Assembly (NCBI GenBank): GCA_020048895.1
Contig: JAIFLV010000026.1
Location: 1 to 33,256 of the forward strand
From: Rhodoferax sp.
GTDB lineage: Bacteria > Pseudomonadota > Gammaproteobacteria > Burkholderiales > Burkholderiaceae_C
DNA length: 33,256 nt
Direction: 5' to 3'
Shown here: positions 1 to 7,498 of the stretch, piece after piece
Layout: each line of letters opens with the position of its first letter
Position numbering within the stretch: position 1 is the first letter of the stretch
The notes under the pieces: generated by a model
The model's database searches: none
What the model saw: only the letters and a program-made list of their open reading frames with translations
What the model was told of the DNA's origin: nothing
Made by a program: the position numbers and the translations under genes

Positions 1-845
1 GGCTGCAGCAGCAAGGGAGGCACCAACGCGCCGGCGGCCGCATCCGCGATGTCGATCTGAAAGCGCAGTCGTTCATCCATGCGAATCTGCATCAGCAGCA
101 GGTAACTCTTCACCATGTCTAGCTCGGCGTGCAGTGTGCACTGCGTGCTGCGCAGTTGCCCCAGGCTGGAGCGCAGGTAGTCGGTAAAGGCCTCCAGCAT
201 GGCTTTGGCACGCGGCGGGTCGTAATCCATCAAGCTCTGCACGTTGGCCAGGGTATTGAACAGGAAGTGGGGCTCGATCTGGGCTTGCAACAGACGTAAC
301 TGTGACTCTGTGGCCTGCAATTGCAACGCTTGCCGCCTGGAGTGCGCGCGCCAATACACCCAATTCCCAAGCGTGATCACTGCCGTAATGGCCAGGAAGT
401 TGCTGATGGCCCGAGGCTGCGCCGTGAACGTGCCCCACGCGTCCACCTGGAAGATGACGGAAATCCATGCCAGCCCCAGCAACCCGCCCAACAGCGCGCC
501 ACCGATGCCCATCCCGCTGAAAAATACACCAGCGCGCCAGTCGCGCCAGCCGGCGATGCGCTGCAGGGTTGTCTCGGGGAGTAGCAATTCCACGCCACGG
601 TAAATTCCGTGGATGGTGTAACTGATGCATAAGCAGATCACAAGATTCGCCGCGAGGTTATAGCGCCACCAGACCCAGCGACCCAAGTTGCCTGAAAACA
701 GGCCCGCCAGTGTGACCAGTACCACCCCGATGCATAGTCCCAGCGCGGTGGTCAGAGCCAAGCGCGCCCAGGCCGGCTCGGGGCGGTGTTTTTTCAGTAC
801 CCAGTAGGTACGCCAGGCTGCCTGCAGGGAGTTGGATATGTTCAT
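1..845 (-). CDS. LytS/YehU-type sensor histidine kinase, C-terminus beyond window
   Basis: Reading the minus strand from the ATG at 845 gives an open frame of 281 codons running off the left edge. Residues about 27-50, 63-82, 107-132 and 148-165 are hydrophobic, so four membrane helices are likely. They are followed by the His_kinase (PF06580) signature QAQIEPHFLFNTL at about 188-199, where H193 is the expected phosphorylated histidine, and by the family's following region around DYLRSSLGQLR. The ATP-binding domain would lie outside the window. In this family the partner is usually a LytTR response regulator encoded just downstream; that position is not visible here. No clear Shine-Dalgarno precedes the ATG; TTGACA at 932-937 (minus strand) could be a -35 box but no good -10 box follows. 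Family assignment is firm; the signal sensed is unknown. Confidence 0.88.
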   Translation of the reverse strand, partial: MNISNSLQAAWRTYWVLKKHRPEPAWARLALTTALGLCIGVVLVTLAGLFSGNLGRWVWWRYNLAANLVICLCISYTIHGIYRGVELLLPETTLQRIAGWRDWRAGVFFSGMGIGGALLGGLLGLAWISVIFQVDAWGTFTAQPRAISNFLAITAVITLGNWVYWRAHSRRQALQLQATESQLRLLQAQIEPHFLFNTLANVQSLMDYDPPRAKAMLEAFTDYLRSSLGQLRSTQCTLHAELDMVKSYLLLMQIRMDERLRFQIDIADAAAGALVPPLLLQ

Positions 846-939
846 GGCGGCAAGTGTAGACAGGCCCGGCGACTGCCAGACAGCGCATTGCGACGAATCG
901 ACAGCGTCGCCGACGGCTGGTAATTCGGCGTGTCAAATA

Positions 940-1033
940 GGTGTCTGGGGTGCACGGCGTTTTGCGCAGGTCAAGGAGGAGCCCGCGCAGCGGGCGGGGG
1001 ACACGGAGCAAAACGCCGTGCGCCCCAGATACC
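940..1033 (+). repeat. Hairpin element type A, copy 1
   Basis: Arms 940-965 and 1008-1033 are a 26-bp inverted repeat with two mismatches (G943/T1030 and T951/G1022), both G-U wobbles on the plus strand. The 42-nt core at 966-1007 contains GGTCAAGGAGGAG, then an inner hairpin GCCCGC-GCA-GCGGGC, then GGGGGACACGGA. The element lies 7 bp beyond the yheS stop codon. The core is shared with copies 2 and 3 but the arms are not. No T-run follows the stem on either strand, so it is not a standard intrinsic terminator. Confidence 0.9.
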
Positions 1034-1040
1034 GGACCGC

Positions 1041-2969
1041 CTAGTCGCCCAACAGCGTGGTGAGCGCCAACCAGCGATCTTCTAACTGCCTTAATTCCTC
1101 GTTGACGGCGGTCAGGCTGCGGCCGATTTCGGCAATCTCGGATGGATGCGGGTTGGTCGACAAGCGGCCTTCCAGCGCCGCGCCTTCGCCATTCAGCGTT
1201 TCCATGCGCGCTTCCACTTCCTGCAGTTCCTTGCGGGTTTTGGGCGATGTGTCGCCTTTGGATTTCGGCTTCGTAACCGGCTCAACCGGTTTGGCCGGTG
1301 TCTTGGCGGCCATTTTGGCTTCTTCGCGCTGTCGCCTTGCTTCGTCGAGCAGGTAGCGCTGGTAGTCGTCCAGATCGCCGTCAAAAGGCTCCACGCCGCC
1401 GCGAGACACCATCCAGAACTCGTCGCACACGGCACGCAATAGTGCGCGGTCGTGGCTCACCAGCATCACCGTGCCCTCAAACTCGTTGAGTGCCATGGAC
1501 AGCGCTTCGCGCGTGGCCAGATCCAGATGGTTGGTAGGCTCGTCCATCAGCAGCAGGTTGGGGCGCTGCCACACGATCATGCACAGCACCAGACGCGCCT
1601 TCTCGCCGCCGCTCATGCTGCCCACGGCCTGCTTGACCATGTCGCCGCTGAAATTGAAGGTGCCCAGAAAACTGCGCAAGTCCTGTTCGCGGGTTTGCTG
1701 CCCGGCAATCTTGCCCGCGGCAGTCATTTCACGCACCAGACGAATCATGTGCTCCAGGGGCGTGTCGGCCGGGCGCAGCACGTCAAGCTCCTGCTGGGCG
1801 AAGTAACCAATATTGAGGCCTTTGCCTTCGGTGATTTCACCGCCTATCGCCTGCAAGTCTCGCGCGATGGTCTTCACCACGGTCGATTTGCCCTGGCCGT
1901 TGGCTCCCAGAATGCCGATGCGCTGGCCCGCCAGCACCGACTTGCTGACGTTGCGCACAATGACGGTGTGCGGCGTGCCCTCGGGTGCATCTTCCGGGGG
2001 CGCGTAGCCAAAGCTGACGCCACTCATGGAGAGCATCGGGTTGGGCAGGTTGGCGGGTTCCTTGAATTCAAACGTGAAGTCGGCCTCCGACAGCAGGGGT
2101 GCAATCTTTTCCATACGGTCCAGCGCTTTGACCCGGCTTTGCGCCTGTTTGGCCTTGCTGGCCTTGGCCTTGAAGCGGGCAATGAACTTTTGCAGATGGG
2201 CGATTTTGTCCTGCTGCTTGGAATAGGCGTTTTGCTGCAGTTCCATCTGCTCGGCGCGCATGTCCTCAAACTTGCTGTAGTTGCCGCCGTACCGTATCAG
2301 TTTTCCTGCATCAATATGCAGGGTGACATCGGTCACCGCATCCAGAAACTCGCGGTCGTGGCTGATGACAATCATCGTGCCTTCGTATTTCTTGAGCCAC
2401 GCCTCCAGCCAGACCAGGGCGTCCAGGTCCAGGTGGTTGGTAGGTTCGTCCAACAGCAGCAGGTCGCTCGGGCACATGAGCGCTCGGGCCAGTTGCAGCC
2501 GCATGCGCCAGCCTCCAGAGAAGCTGTTGACCGGGTTCTCCAATTCACTGACCTTGAACCCCAGACCAAGAATCAGGGCCTGGGCGCGAGAGGCAGCATC
2601 GTGCTCGCCCGCATCGTGCAAATCCGAATAGGCGTGGGCCATGCGGTCGTAGTCGTCGGTGGCTTCTGCCGCAGCCACTTCCAGACGCGCCGCCAGCAGC
2701 ACCGTGTCGCCTTCAACCACAAATTCGGTGGCACTTTGGTCGGTTTCCGGCATGTCCTGCGCCACCTGACCCATGCGCCATTGTTGTGGAATGAAGTACT
2801 CACCCGCATCTTCGTGCAGGTTGCCATTGAACAGGGCGAACAGCGAGGATTTTCCGGCGCCATTGCGGCCGACCAAGCCGACCTTTTCGCCAGGGTTCAG
2901 GGTGACGGTGGCCCCTTCGAGTAATACCTTGGCTCCGCGGCGCAAGGTAACGTTTTTCAGAGTAATCAT
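1041..2969 (-). CDS. yheS: ABC-F family ATPase, YheS type
   Basis: This 642-residue soluble protein has two fused ABC ATPase domains and no membrane helices, which defines the ABC-F class of ribosome-associated ATPases. Domain 1 has Walker A GRNGAGKSS at 34-42, signature SGGWRMRL from 151 and Walker B LLLLDEPTNHLD at 170-181. The interdomain linker (about 235-290, KAKASKAKQAQSRVKALDRM) is rich in Lys and Gln, as in YheS. Domain 2 has GANGQGKST at 355-363, SGGEKARLVL from 453 and LLLMDEPTNHLD at 472-483. A charged C-terminal extension (about 545-640) looks coiled-coil. Length and both motifs match E. coli YheS (about 637 residues) better than Uup or EttA. ATG is at 2969; the preceding intergenic region is occupied by two hairpin elements, and a third follows the stop. 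Its exact translational role is not settled in the family. Confidence 0.93.
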   Translation of the reverse strand: MITLKNVTLRRGAKVLLEGATVTLNPGEKVGLVGRNGAGKSSLFALFNGNLHEDAGEYFIPQQWRMGQVAQDMPETDQSATEFVVEGDTVLLAARLEVAAAEATDDYDRMAHAYSDLHDAGEHDAASRAQALILGLGFKVSELENPVNSFSGGWRMRLQLARALMCPSDLLLLDEPTNHLDLDALVWLEAWLKKYEGTMIVISHDREFLDAVTDVTLHIDAGKLIRYGGNYSKFEDMRAEQMELQQNAYSKQQDKIAHLQKFIARFKAKASKAKQAQSRVKALDRMEKIAPLLSEADFTFEFKEPANLPNPMLSMSGVSFGYAPPEDAPEGTPHTVIVRNVSKSVLAGQRIGILGANGQGKSTVVKTIARDLQAIGGEITEGKGLNIGYFAQQELDVLRPADTPLEHMIRLVREMTAAGKIAGQQTREQDLRSFLGTFNFSGDMVKQAVGSMSGGEKARLVLCMIVWQRPNLLLMDEPTNHLDLATREALSMALNEFEGTVMLVSHDRALLRAVCDEFWMVSRGGVEPFDGDLDDYQRYLLDEARRQREEAKMAAKTPAKPVEPVTKPKSKGDTSPKTRKELQEVEARMETLNGEGAALEGRLSTNPHPSEIAEIGRSLTAVNEELRQLEDRWLALTTLLGD

Positions 2970-3021
2970 GGTTGGTTGTAGTTATTTTAAGAATGCAGCG
3001 TCAAAGTTGGTGGTGGGCAGA

Positions 3022-3103
3022 AGCACGGGTTACTGCAAAGCTCCATGTCCCCCGCCCGCTACGCGGGCTCCTCCTTGACTTACGCTTTGCAGCAACCCGT
3101 ACT
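3022..3103 (-). repeat. Hairpin element type A, copy 2
   Basis: Arms 3022-3041 and 3084-3103 form a 20-bp inverted repeat with two mismatches (C3024/A3101, A3032/C3093), which are G-U wobbles when read on the minus strand. The 42-nt core (3042-3083), read on the minus strand, matches the core of copy 1 at 38 of 42 positions, including GTCAAGGAGGAGCCCGCG and the inner stem with GTA in place of GCA as loop. Arm sequence is unrelated to copies 1 and 3. It lies in the yheS-prmB gap in inverted orientation relative to copy 3. Confidence 0.9.
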
Positions 3104-3154
3104 CCTGCCAGCGGCAGGTTTGCCCTCTGCCAGCGCAAATACCAATACGCTTGA

Positions 3155-3248
3155 GCCGGGAAGGGCGGGTGAGTGACGCAGTGAGGTCAAGGAGGAGCCC
3201 GGAACGGGCGGGGGACACGAACAGCGTTACTCACCCGCCCTTCCCGGC
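3155..3248 (+). repeat. Hairpin element type A, copy 3, overlapping the prmB 3' end
   Basis: Arms 3155-3179 and 3224-3248 are a 25-bp inverted repeat with one mismatch (G3175/T3228), a G-U wobble on the plus strand. The core at 3180-3223 has GGTCAAGGAGGAGCCCG, but the inner hairpin is one pair shorter (GCCCG-GAA-CGGGC): both sides of the stem changed together. The right arm includes the prmB stop codon (3227-3229) and its last codons, so the left arm is an inverted copy of coding sequence. Confidence 0.9.
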
Positions 3249-4162
3249 GTCGCCAATGCTAACTGCGCAAGAAGTGTCTCAAGCGTCAAAAGCAACACCT
3301 GGTCTTCCCCCGCACTGGTTTCCAGCCAGACAACGTCCAACTCCGGGAACGCAGCCTCGAAATGGTCGCGCTCGTTGCCGATCTCCAGCACCAGCACTGC
3401 GCCGTCGGCCATGTGACCGGGAGCTTTGGCAAAGAGCGTGCGGATGAAATCCATGCCATCGGTACCACCGGCCAACGCGAGCGCTGGCTCGGCGCGGTAC
3501 TCCGGTGGCAGTTCGGACATGCTTTGTGCATTGACATACGGCGGATTGCAAAGAATCAGGTCAAAAGGACCGCGCTGTTGTAGTTCTGCCGACGTGAAGC
3601 CATCTGACTCGACCAGGGCCACGCGGTCCTGCAGGGCATATTTCTTCACATTGATTCCCGCAACTTCCAGTGCGTCCGCCGACAGGTCTGACCCCGTTAC
3701 TACCACCTCCGGGTAAACCATCGCCGCAATCACGGCCAGGCTACCGTTGCCAGTGCACAGGTCCAGCACCTTTGTGGTGTTTTCCTGGAGCCAGTAATCC
3801 AGACCCCCATCGACCAGCAACTCCGCAATGAGCGAACGCGGCACGATGGTGCGTTCATCCACGTAGAACGCCATTCCCTGCAACCAGGCCTCCCGGGTGA
3901 GGTAGGCGGCGGGTTTACGCGATGTGATGCGTGCTTCCAAAAGTGTAGCTGCCTGCGCACATTCTGCGGGCGTTACAGGCATATTTGCCTTGGAATCAGG
4001 ATTCTCTTCCAGCGATTCCACCGAGGTATCCAAAGGCAGACCCAGGCGCCACAAGACCAGCCAGGCCGCCTCATCGAACGCATTGGTGGTGCCGTGGCCA
4101 AAGGACACTTCGGCATCGGTCAACCGCTGGGCTGATGTGGCGATGAGCTCGATCAGGGTCAT
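3227..4162 (-). CDS. prmB: Ribosomal protein uL3 glutamine N5-methyltransferase PrmB
   Basis: PrmB methylates a glutamine of ribosomal protein L3 using S-adenosylmethionine. The 311-residue length is almost that of E. coli PrmB (310). Visible marks are the N-terminal [11 protein letters not shown] segment, AAYLTREAW and [12 protein letters not shown], which are conserved in PrmB, the SAM-binding loop [12 protein letters not shown] and the catalytic NPPY in [13 protein letters not shown], followed by [19 protein letters not shown]. The start is set at ATG 4162, which overlaps the dapE stop as ATGA (4159-4162), implying translational coupling; the frame stays open further upstream, but that part lies inside dapE and has no family similarity. 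The last codons and the stop lie in the right arm of hairpin element copy 3. A weak match to the coding repeat of dapE and purL lies at 3933-3989. Confidence 0.94.
   Translation of the reverse strand: MTLIELIATSAQRLTDAEVSFGHGTTNAFDEAAWLVLWRLGLPLDTSVESLEENPDSKANMPVTPAECAQAATLLEARITSRKPAAYLTREAWLQGMAFYVDERTIVPRSLIAELLVDGGLDYWLQENTTKVLDLCTGNGSLAVIAAMVYPEVVVTGSDLSADALEVAGINVKKYALQDRVALVESDGFTSAELQQRGPFDLILCNPPYVNAQSMSELPPEYRAEPALALAGGTDGMDFIRTLFAKAPGHMADGAVLVLEIGNERDHFEAAFPELDVVWLETSAGEDQVLLLTLETLLAQLALATPGRAGE
3933..3989 (-). repeat. Possible copy of the coding repeat inside prmB
   Basis: On the plus strand this stretch aligns without gaps with the dapE repeat: TAGCTGCCTGCGC at 3946-3958 against TAGCTGCTTGCGC, then a shared CGGGCGT and TTTGCC. 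I count about 31 of 44 identical bases. It is translated in the same frame, giving CAQAATLL against KAQAATKT in DapE. The family normally has a segment of similar length here, so this could be native sequence that resembles the repeat. Confidence 0.45.
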
Positions 4163-5361
4163 GCACGCTCCCTCGCATCCAGTATTTCCAGTATGCGGCG
4201 GTAGATGTTCTTCAGCGGCTCGACATCGGCGACGTGGATGTACTCGTCGATCTTGTGGATGCTGGCATTGGGCGGCCCCAGTTCTATGACTTCCGGGCAA
4301 ATCTGGGCCAGGAATCTTCCATCGCTGGTGCCCCCCGTTGTCGACAACTCGGTGTGCAGTCCTGTTTCCGCCTGAATGGCTGCACGGGCCGCATCGACCA
4401 GCGGCCCGGGCGCTGTGAGGAACGGCATACCCTGGATGGTCCAGGACAGGTCGTACTCCAGTTCGTGGCGCTCCAGCACGCGGGTGAGGCGCTGTTGCAG
4501 TGACTCGGGGGTGGATTCGGTGGAAAAGCGAAAGTTAAAGTCCACCACCAGGTCACCGGGAATCACATTGCCCGCACCGGTGCCGGCGTGGATGTTGCTG
4601 ACCTGCCAGCTCGTGGGCTGGAAGTAGGCATTACCACCGTCCCACTCCATGGCCACCAGTTCCGCCAGCGCAGGCGCCCACCGATGGATCGGGTTATTGG
4701 CCAGGTGTGGGTACGCCACATGGCCCTGCACGCCCTGGATGCACAGCTTGCCACTCATGCTGCCGCGCCGCCCATTCTTGATCATGTCACCGGTGCGTGC
4801 CACCGCCGTGGGTTCGCCCACGATGCAGTAGTCGATGGTCTCTCTGCGCTCCCGCAGCCGATTGCACACCACCACCGTGCCGTCCACAGCAGGGCCTTCT
4901 TCGTCGCTGGTCAGTAGCACGGCAATGTTCAGTGCCGTGTCGGGCTGGGCGGCAAGAAACTCTTCGATGGCAACGACAAAGGCAGCGATCGAGGTCTTCA
5001 TGTCGCTGGCGCCGCGCGCGTACATCCTGCCGTCGCGGTAGCTGGGTGCGAATGGCGCACTGGCCCAGGTGTGCAGCGGGCCTGTGGGGACCACGTCGGT
5101 ATGTCCGGCCAACACCACGGTCTTTCGAGGGCGCTGGGATGCTATCGTCTTGGTAGCTGCTTGCGCTTTATTTTCGGGCGTCTCCAGCCTTTTTGCCCAT
5201 AAATTGCTGACGCGCTCACCCGCGGGGCCGCTGTTCAGGGATTCGCAGGTAAAGCCCAAAGGAGCCAATCGGGCCGCAATGATGTCCTGGCAGCCTGCAT
5301 CCAGCGGGGTGACAGATTGGCAAGCGAGCAGTTGTTCGGCCAGACGCAAAGTGGCGCTCAT
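4159..5361 (-). CDS. dapE: Succinyl-diaminopimelate desuccinylase DapE
   Basis: DapE hydrolyses N-succinyl-LL-2,6-diaminopimelate to LL-diaminopimelate and succinate in the succinylase branch of lysine and peptidoglycan precursor synthesis. The M20 dinuclear zinc site is visible: [10 protein letters not shown] (H87, D89), GRGASDMK (D120), TSDEEGPA (E154/E155) and the C-terminal [16 protein letters not shown] 5361 is chosen because [10 protein letters not shown] begins the family alignment; an extended frame upstream shows no family similarity. The protein has 400 residues, against about 375 in E. coli. The excess is an insertion at about 58-80, between SNLWAKR and VVLAGHTD, made by an in-frame repeat (5141-5197). 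It follows the pilus ATPase gene by 37 bp and overlaps prmB by 4 bp. Confidence 0.96.
   Translation of the reverse strand: MSATLRLAEQLLACQSVTPLDAGCQDIIAARLAPLGFTCESLNSGPAGERVSNLWAKRLETPENKAQAATKTIASQRPRKTVVLAGHTDVVPTGPLHTWASAPFAPSYRDGRMYARGASDMKTSIAAFVVAIEEFLAAQPDTALNIAVLLTSDEEGPAVDGTVVVCNRLRERRETIDYCIVGEPTAVARTGDMIKNGRRGSMSGKLCIQGVQGHVAYPHLANNPIHRWAPALAELVAMEWDGGNAYFQPTSWQVSNIHAGTGAGNVIPGDLVVDFNFRFSTESTPESLQQRLTRVLERHELEYDLSWTIQGMPFLTAPGPLVDAARAAIQAETGLHTELSTTGGTSDGRFLAQICPEVIELGPPNASIHKIDEYIHVADVEPLKNIYRRILEILDARERA
5141..5197 (-). repeat. In-frame interspersed repeat inside dapE
   Basis: The plus strand reads GCTATC, a short spacer, GTAGCTGCTTGCGC, then CGGGCGTCTCCAGCC and TTTTTGCC. From memory this is a common Comamonadaceae interspersed repeat. 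It encodes the extra segment [16 protein letters not shown] of DapE, which E. coli DapE lacks, without breaking the frame. The same alignment, in the same reading frame, is found in purL at 32312-32363. Confidence 0.78.
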
Positions 5362-5398
5362 GCAAACGCCTTCACGCCCACCGGCAGAATAAAGTGCA

Positions 5399-6580
5399 TC
5401 AGTGCTTGACGTCCAGCGTGATTTCGGTAAACGAGGCCTCTTCGGGCTCATCGTCGGGCACCGCGGCAGGCTTGGCCGCCTTGATGAAATCGTTTTGCAT
5501 GCGCCACATCAGGTTGGTCGGCGAGTCGGCGTGGGCCAGGCCCTCCTTGCGGTCCACCATGCCCTCCACAATCAGGCGGGCAATGTCGTGTTCGAACGAT
5601 TGCGAGCCCTCGGCCATGGCTTTTTCCATCGCCTCCTTGACAGAGGAGAAGTCGCCCTTTTCGATCAGTTCGGATATCAGCTTGGTGTTGAGCATGATTT
5701 CCATGGCGGGCACGCGCGCACCGGTGGTGGTGCGCAACAGGCGCTGAGACACCACCGCTTTGAGCGCAGCCGCCAGGTCGCCCAGCATGGTCTGGCGAAC
5801 CTCCACCGGGTAGAAGCTCAGGATCCGGTTGAGCGCCTGGTAACTGTTGTTGGCGTGCATGGTGGCCAGACACAGGTGCCCGGACTGGGCGTACGCAATA
5901 GCGGCAGACATGGTTTCACGATCGCGTATCTCGCCGATCAGAATTACATCGGGTGCCTGGCGCAGGGCGTTCTTGAGCGCCATGGCGAGCGACTTGGTGT
6001 CGCTGCCAATCTCGCGCTGGTTGACCACCGATTTCTTGTTCTTGAACAAAAACTCGACCGGGTCTTCAATCGTCAGAATGTGACCGGAGGCATTTTCATT
6101 GCGGTAGTCGATCATCGACGCCAGCGTCGTGCTCTTGCCTGCACCGGTGGCGCCCACCATCAACAGCAGGCCACGCTTTTCCATGATCAGGTCGCCCAGC
6201 ATCATCGGTACTGACAAGGTGGCCAGCGGTGGCACATCCACCGCGATAAACCGGATAACGGCCGCAATGGATCCACGCTGGCGCATGGCGCTGACGCGAA
6301 AACGTCCGACGCCAGCGATCCCGATGCCCATATTGAGCTCGCTTTCGGCCTCCAGCTCCGCCATCCGTTCAGCGGGAAGTACTTCGGCCAGCAGATTGCG
6401 GGGTGCATCGACCGGCAGCGTCTGGCTGTTGATCGGAACGCACTGGCCGTTGATGCGAATGAGCGCGGGGGAGTGTGCTGACAGGTAGACGTCAGAGGCT
6501 TTCTTGTCCGCCATCAGGCGAAGAATGCGCTCCATCGTTCCGGACGGTGCGGGTGCTGCGGGCGTGCTGGTGGTGGCCAT
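5399..6580 (-). CDS. pilU: PilT/PilU-type twitching motility ATPase, probably PilU
   Basis: This is a hexameric secretion-type ATPase of the PilT family, which powers retraction of type IV pili at the inner membrane. It has 393 residues. Visible are the Asp-box region [13 protein letters not shown], Walker [10 protein letters not shown] at 143-151, the Asp-box segment TIEDPVEF at about 170-177, Walker [11 protein letters not shown] at 211-220 and the His-box ATMHANN at 239-245. The C-terminal YxxxLxxADSxxxL-like stretch ([17 protein letters not shown]) favours PilU over PilT, and no pilT partner is next to it, so the U assignment is moderate. About 15 Ala/Pro/Thr-rich residues precede the first helix. 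ATG 6580 is preceded by GAGGGGG. It sits between dapD (32 bp away) and dapE (37 bp), so it is probably co-transcribed with lysine genes. Confidence 0.85.
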   Translation of the reverse strand: MATTSTPAAPAPSGTMERILRLMADKKASDVYLSAHSPALIRINGQCVPINSQTLPVDAPRNLLAEVLPAERMAELEAESELNMGIGIAGVGRFRVSAMRQRGSIAAVIRFIAVDVPPLATLSVPMMLGDLIMEKRGLLLMVGATGAGKSTTLASMIDYRNENASGHILTIEDPVEFLFKNKKSVVNQREIGSDTKSLAMALKNALRQAPDVILIGEIRDRETMSAAIAYAQSGHLCLATMHANNSYQALNRILSFYPVEVRQTMLGDLAAALKAVVSQRLLRTTTGARVPAMEIMLNTKLISELIEKGDFSSVKEAMEKAMAEGSQSFEHDIARLIVEGMVDRKEGLAHADSPTNLMWRMQNDFIKAAKPAAVPDDEPEEASFTEITLDVKH

Positions 6581-6612
6581 GGATCCCCCTCGGTCGGTGC
6601 TGGTTTAGTGAA

Positions 6613-7437
6613 TCAGTCGCGCAGCAAATCATTGAGCGAGGTCTTGGCACGCGTCTGGGCGTCGACCCGCTTCACAATGACGGCGCAGTACAAACTGTAC
6701 TTGCCATCCGCACTGGGCAAATTGCCCGACACCACCACGGAGCCTGCCGGTACACGGCCATAGGTCACGGTGCCGGTCGCACGGTCGTAAATCTTGGTGC
6801 TTTGGCCAATGTAGACACCCATCGAGATCACCGAGTTCTCTTCGATGATGACGCCTTCGACCACTTCGGAGCGCGCGCCGATAAAGCAGTTGTCTTCGAT
6901 GATGGTGGGGCCGGCCTGCATGGGTTCCAGTACACCCCCAATACCCACGCCGCCACTCAAATGCACGTTCTTGCCAATTTGAGCGCAGGAGCCTACGGTG
7001 GCCCAGGTGTCGACCATGGTGCCTTCGTCCACGTAGGCGCCTATGTTCACATACGAGGGCATCAGCACCACGTTCTTGCCGACGAAGCTGCCGCGCCGTG
7101 CGACCGCAGGCGGCACCACGCGCACGCCCGTGGCTTTCATCTCGTCCGGGGTCAGGTCGGTGAACTTGGTGGGAACCTTGTCGTAAAAACCCAATTCACC
7201 CGCCTGGATGACGGCGTTGTCCTTGAGGCGAAAGCTCAGCAGCACCGCCTTTTTGATCCATTGGTGTGTCGTCCATTGCCCCACCGATTCGCGCGTCGCC
7301 ACGCGCAGGCGTCCGGCGTCGAGTTCGTGAATTACGTGGGCTACCGCGTCGCGCACGTCCTTTGACGCCGTCTGGACCGAAATGTTGGCACGGTCTTCCC
7401 ACGCTGCTTCGATGGTGGCCTGGAGTGATTGGGTCAT
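6613..7437 (-). CDS. dapD: Tetrahydrodipicolinate N-succinyltransferase DapD
   Basis: DapD transfers succinyl from succinyl-CoA to tetrahydrodipicolinate, the first step of the succinylase route to meso-diaminopimelate. The 274-residue length equals that of the E. coli enzyme. The N-terminal helical domain is followed by left-handed beta-helix hexapeptide repeats from about 125 to 235, including [37 protein letters not shown] and [16 protein letters not shown], the last typical of DapD. The start ATG at 7437 gives [16 protein letters not shown], matching the family N-terminus. It lies 61 bp after dapC and 32 bp before the pilus ATPase gene, on the same strand. Confidence 0.97.
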   Translation of the reverse strand: MTQSLQATIEAAWEDRANISVQTASKDVRDAVAHVIHELDAGRLRVATRESVGQWTTHQWIKKAVLLSFRLKDNAVIQAGELGFYDKVPTKFTDLTPDEMKATGVRVVPPAVARRGSFVGKNVVLMPSYVNIGAYVDEGTMVDTWATVGSCAQIGKNVHLSGGVGIGGVLEPMQAGPTIIEDNCFIGARSEVVEGVIIEENSVISMGVYIGQSTKIYDRATGTVTYGRVPAGSVVVSGNLPSADGKYSLYCAVIVKRVDAQTRAKTSLNDLLRD

Positions 7438-7498
7438 GAATATTTCCTAAAAAGTCGTATCAGATGCTGTCGTGGGTTGAGACCCGTCCCGCAGTGGT

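Noticed and set aside
73..630. Open frame on the minus strand in another frame of the left-edge gene
   Set aside because: It is the wrong frame: the frame starting at 845 gives membrane helices and the histidine kinase signature through this same region.
940..1033. Type A elements as ordinary Rho-independent terminators
   Set aside because: Stems of 20-26 bp enclosing a 42-nt conserved core, with no T-run after the stem on either strand, do not fit; one lies in inverted orientation in the same gap as another.
1452..2924. Long open frame on the plus strand antisense to yheS
   Set aside because: It is rich in His, Arg and Gln with no motif and mirrors the codon pattern of yheS; the minus-strand protein has full ABC-F motifs.
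3022..3248. Copies 2 and 3 as ends of one transposon
   Set aside because: They are in inverted orientation, but only about 50 bp separate them, without any coding sequence, and each has its own complete pair of arms.
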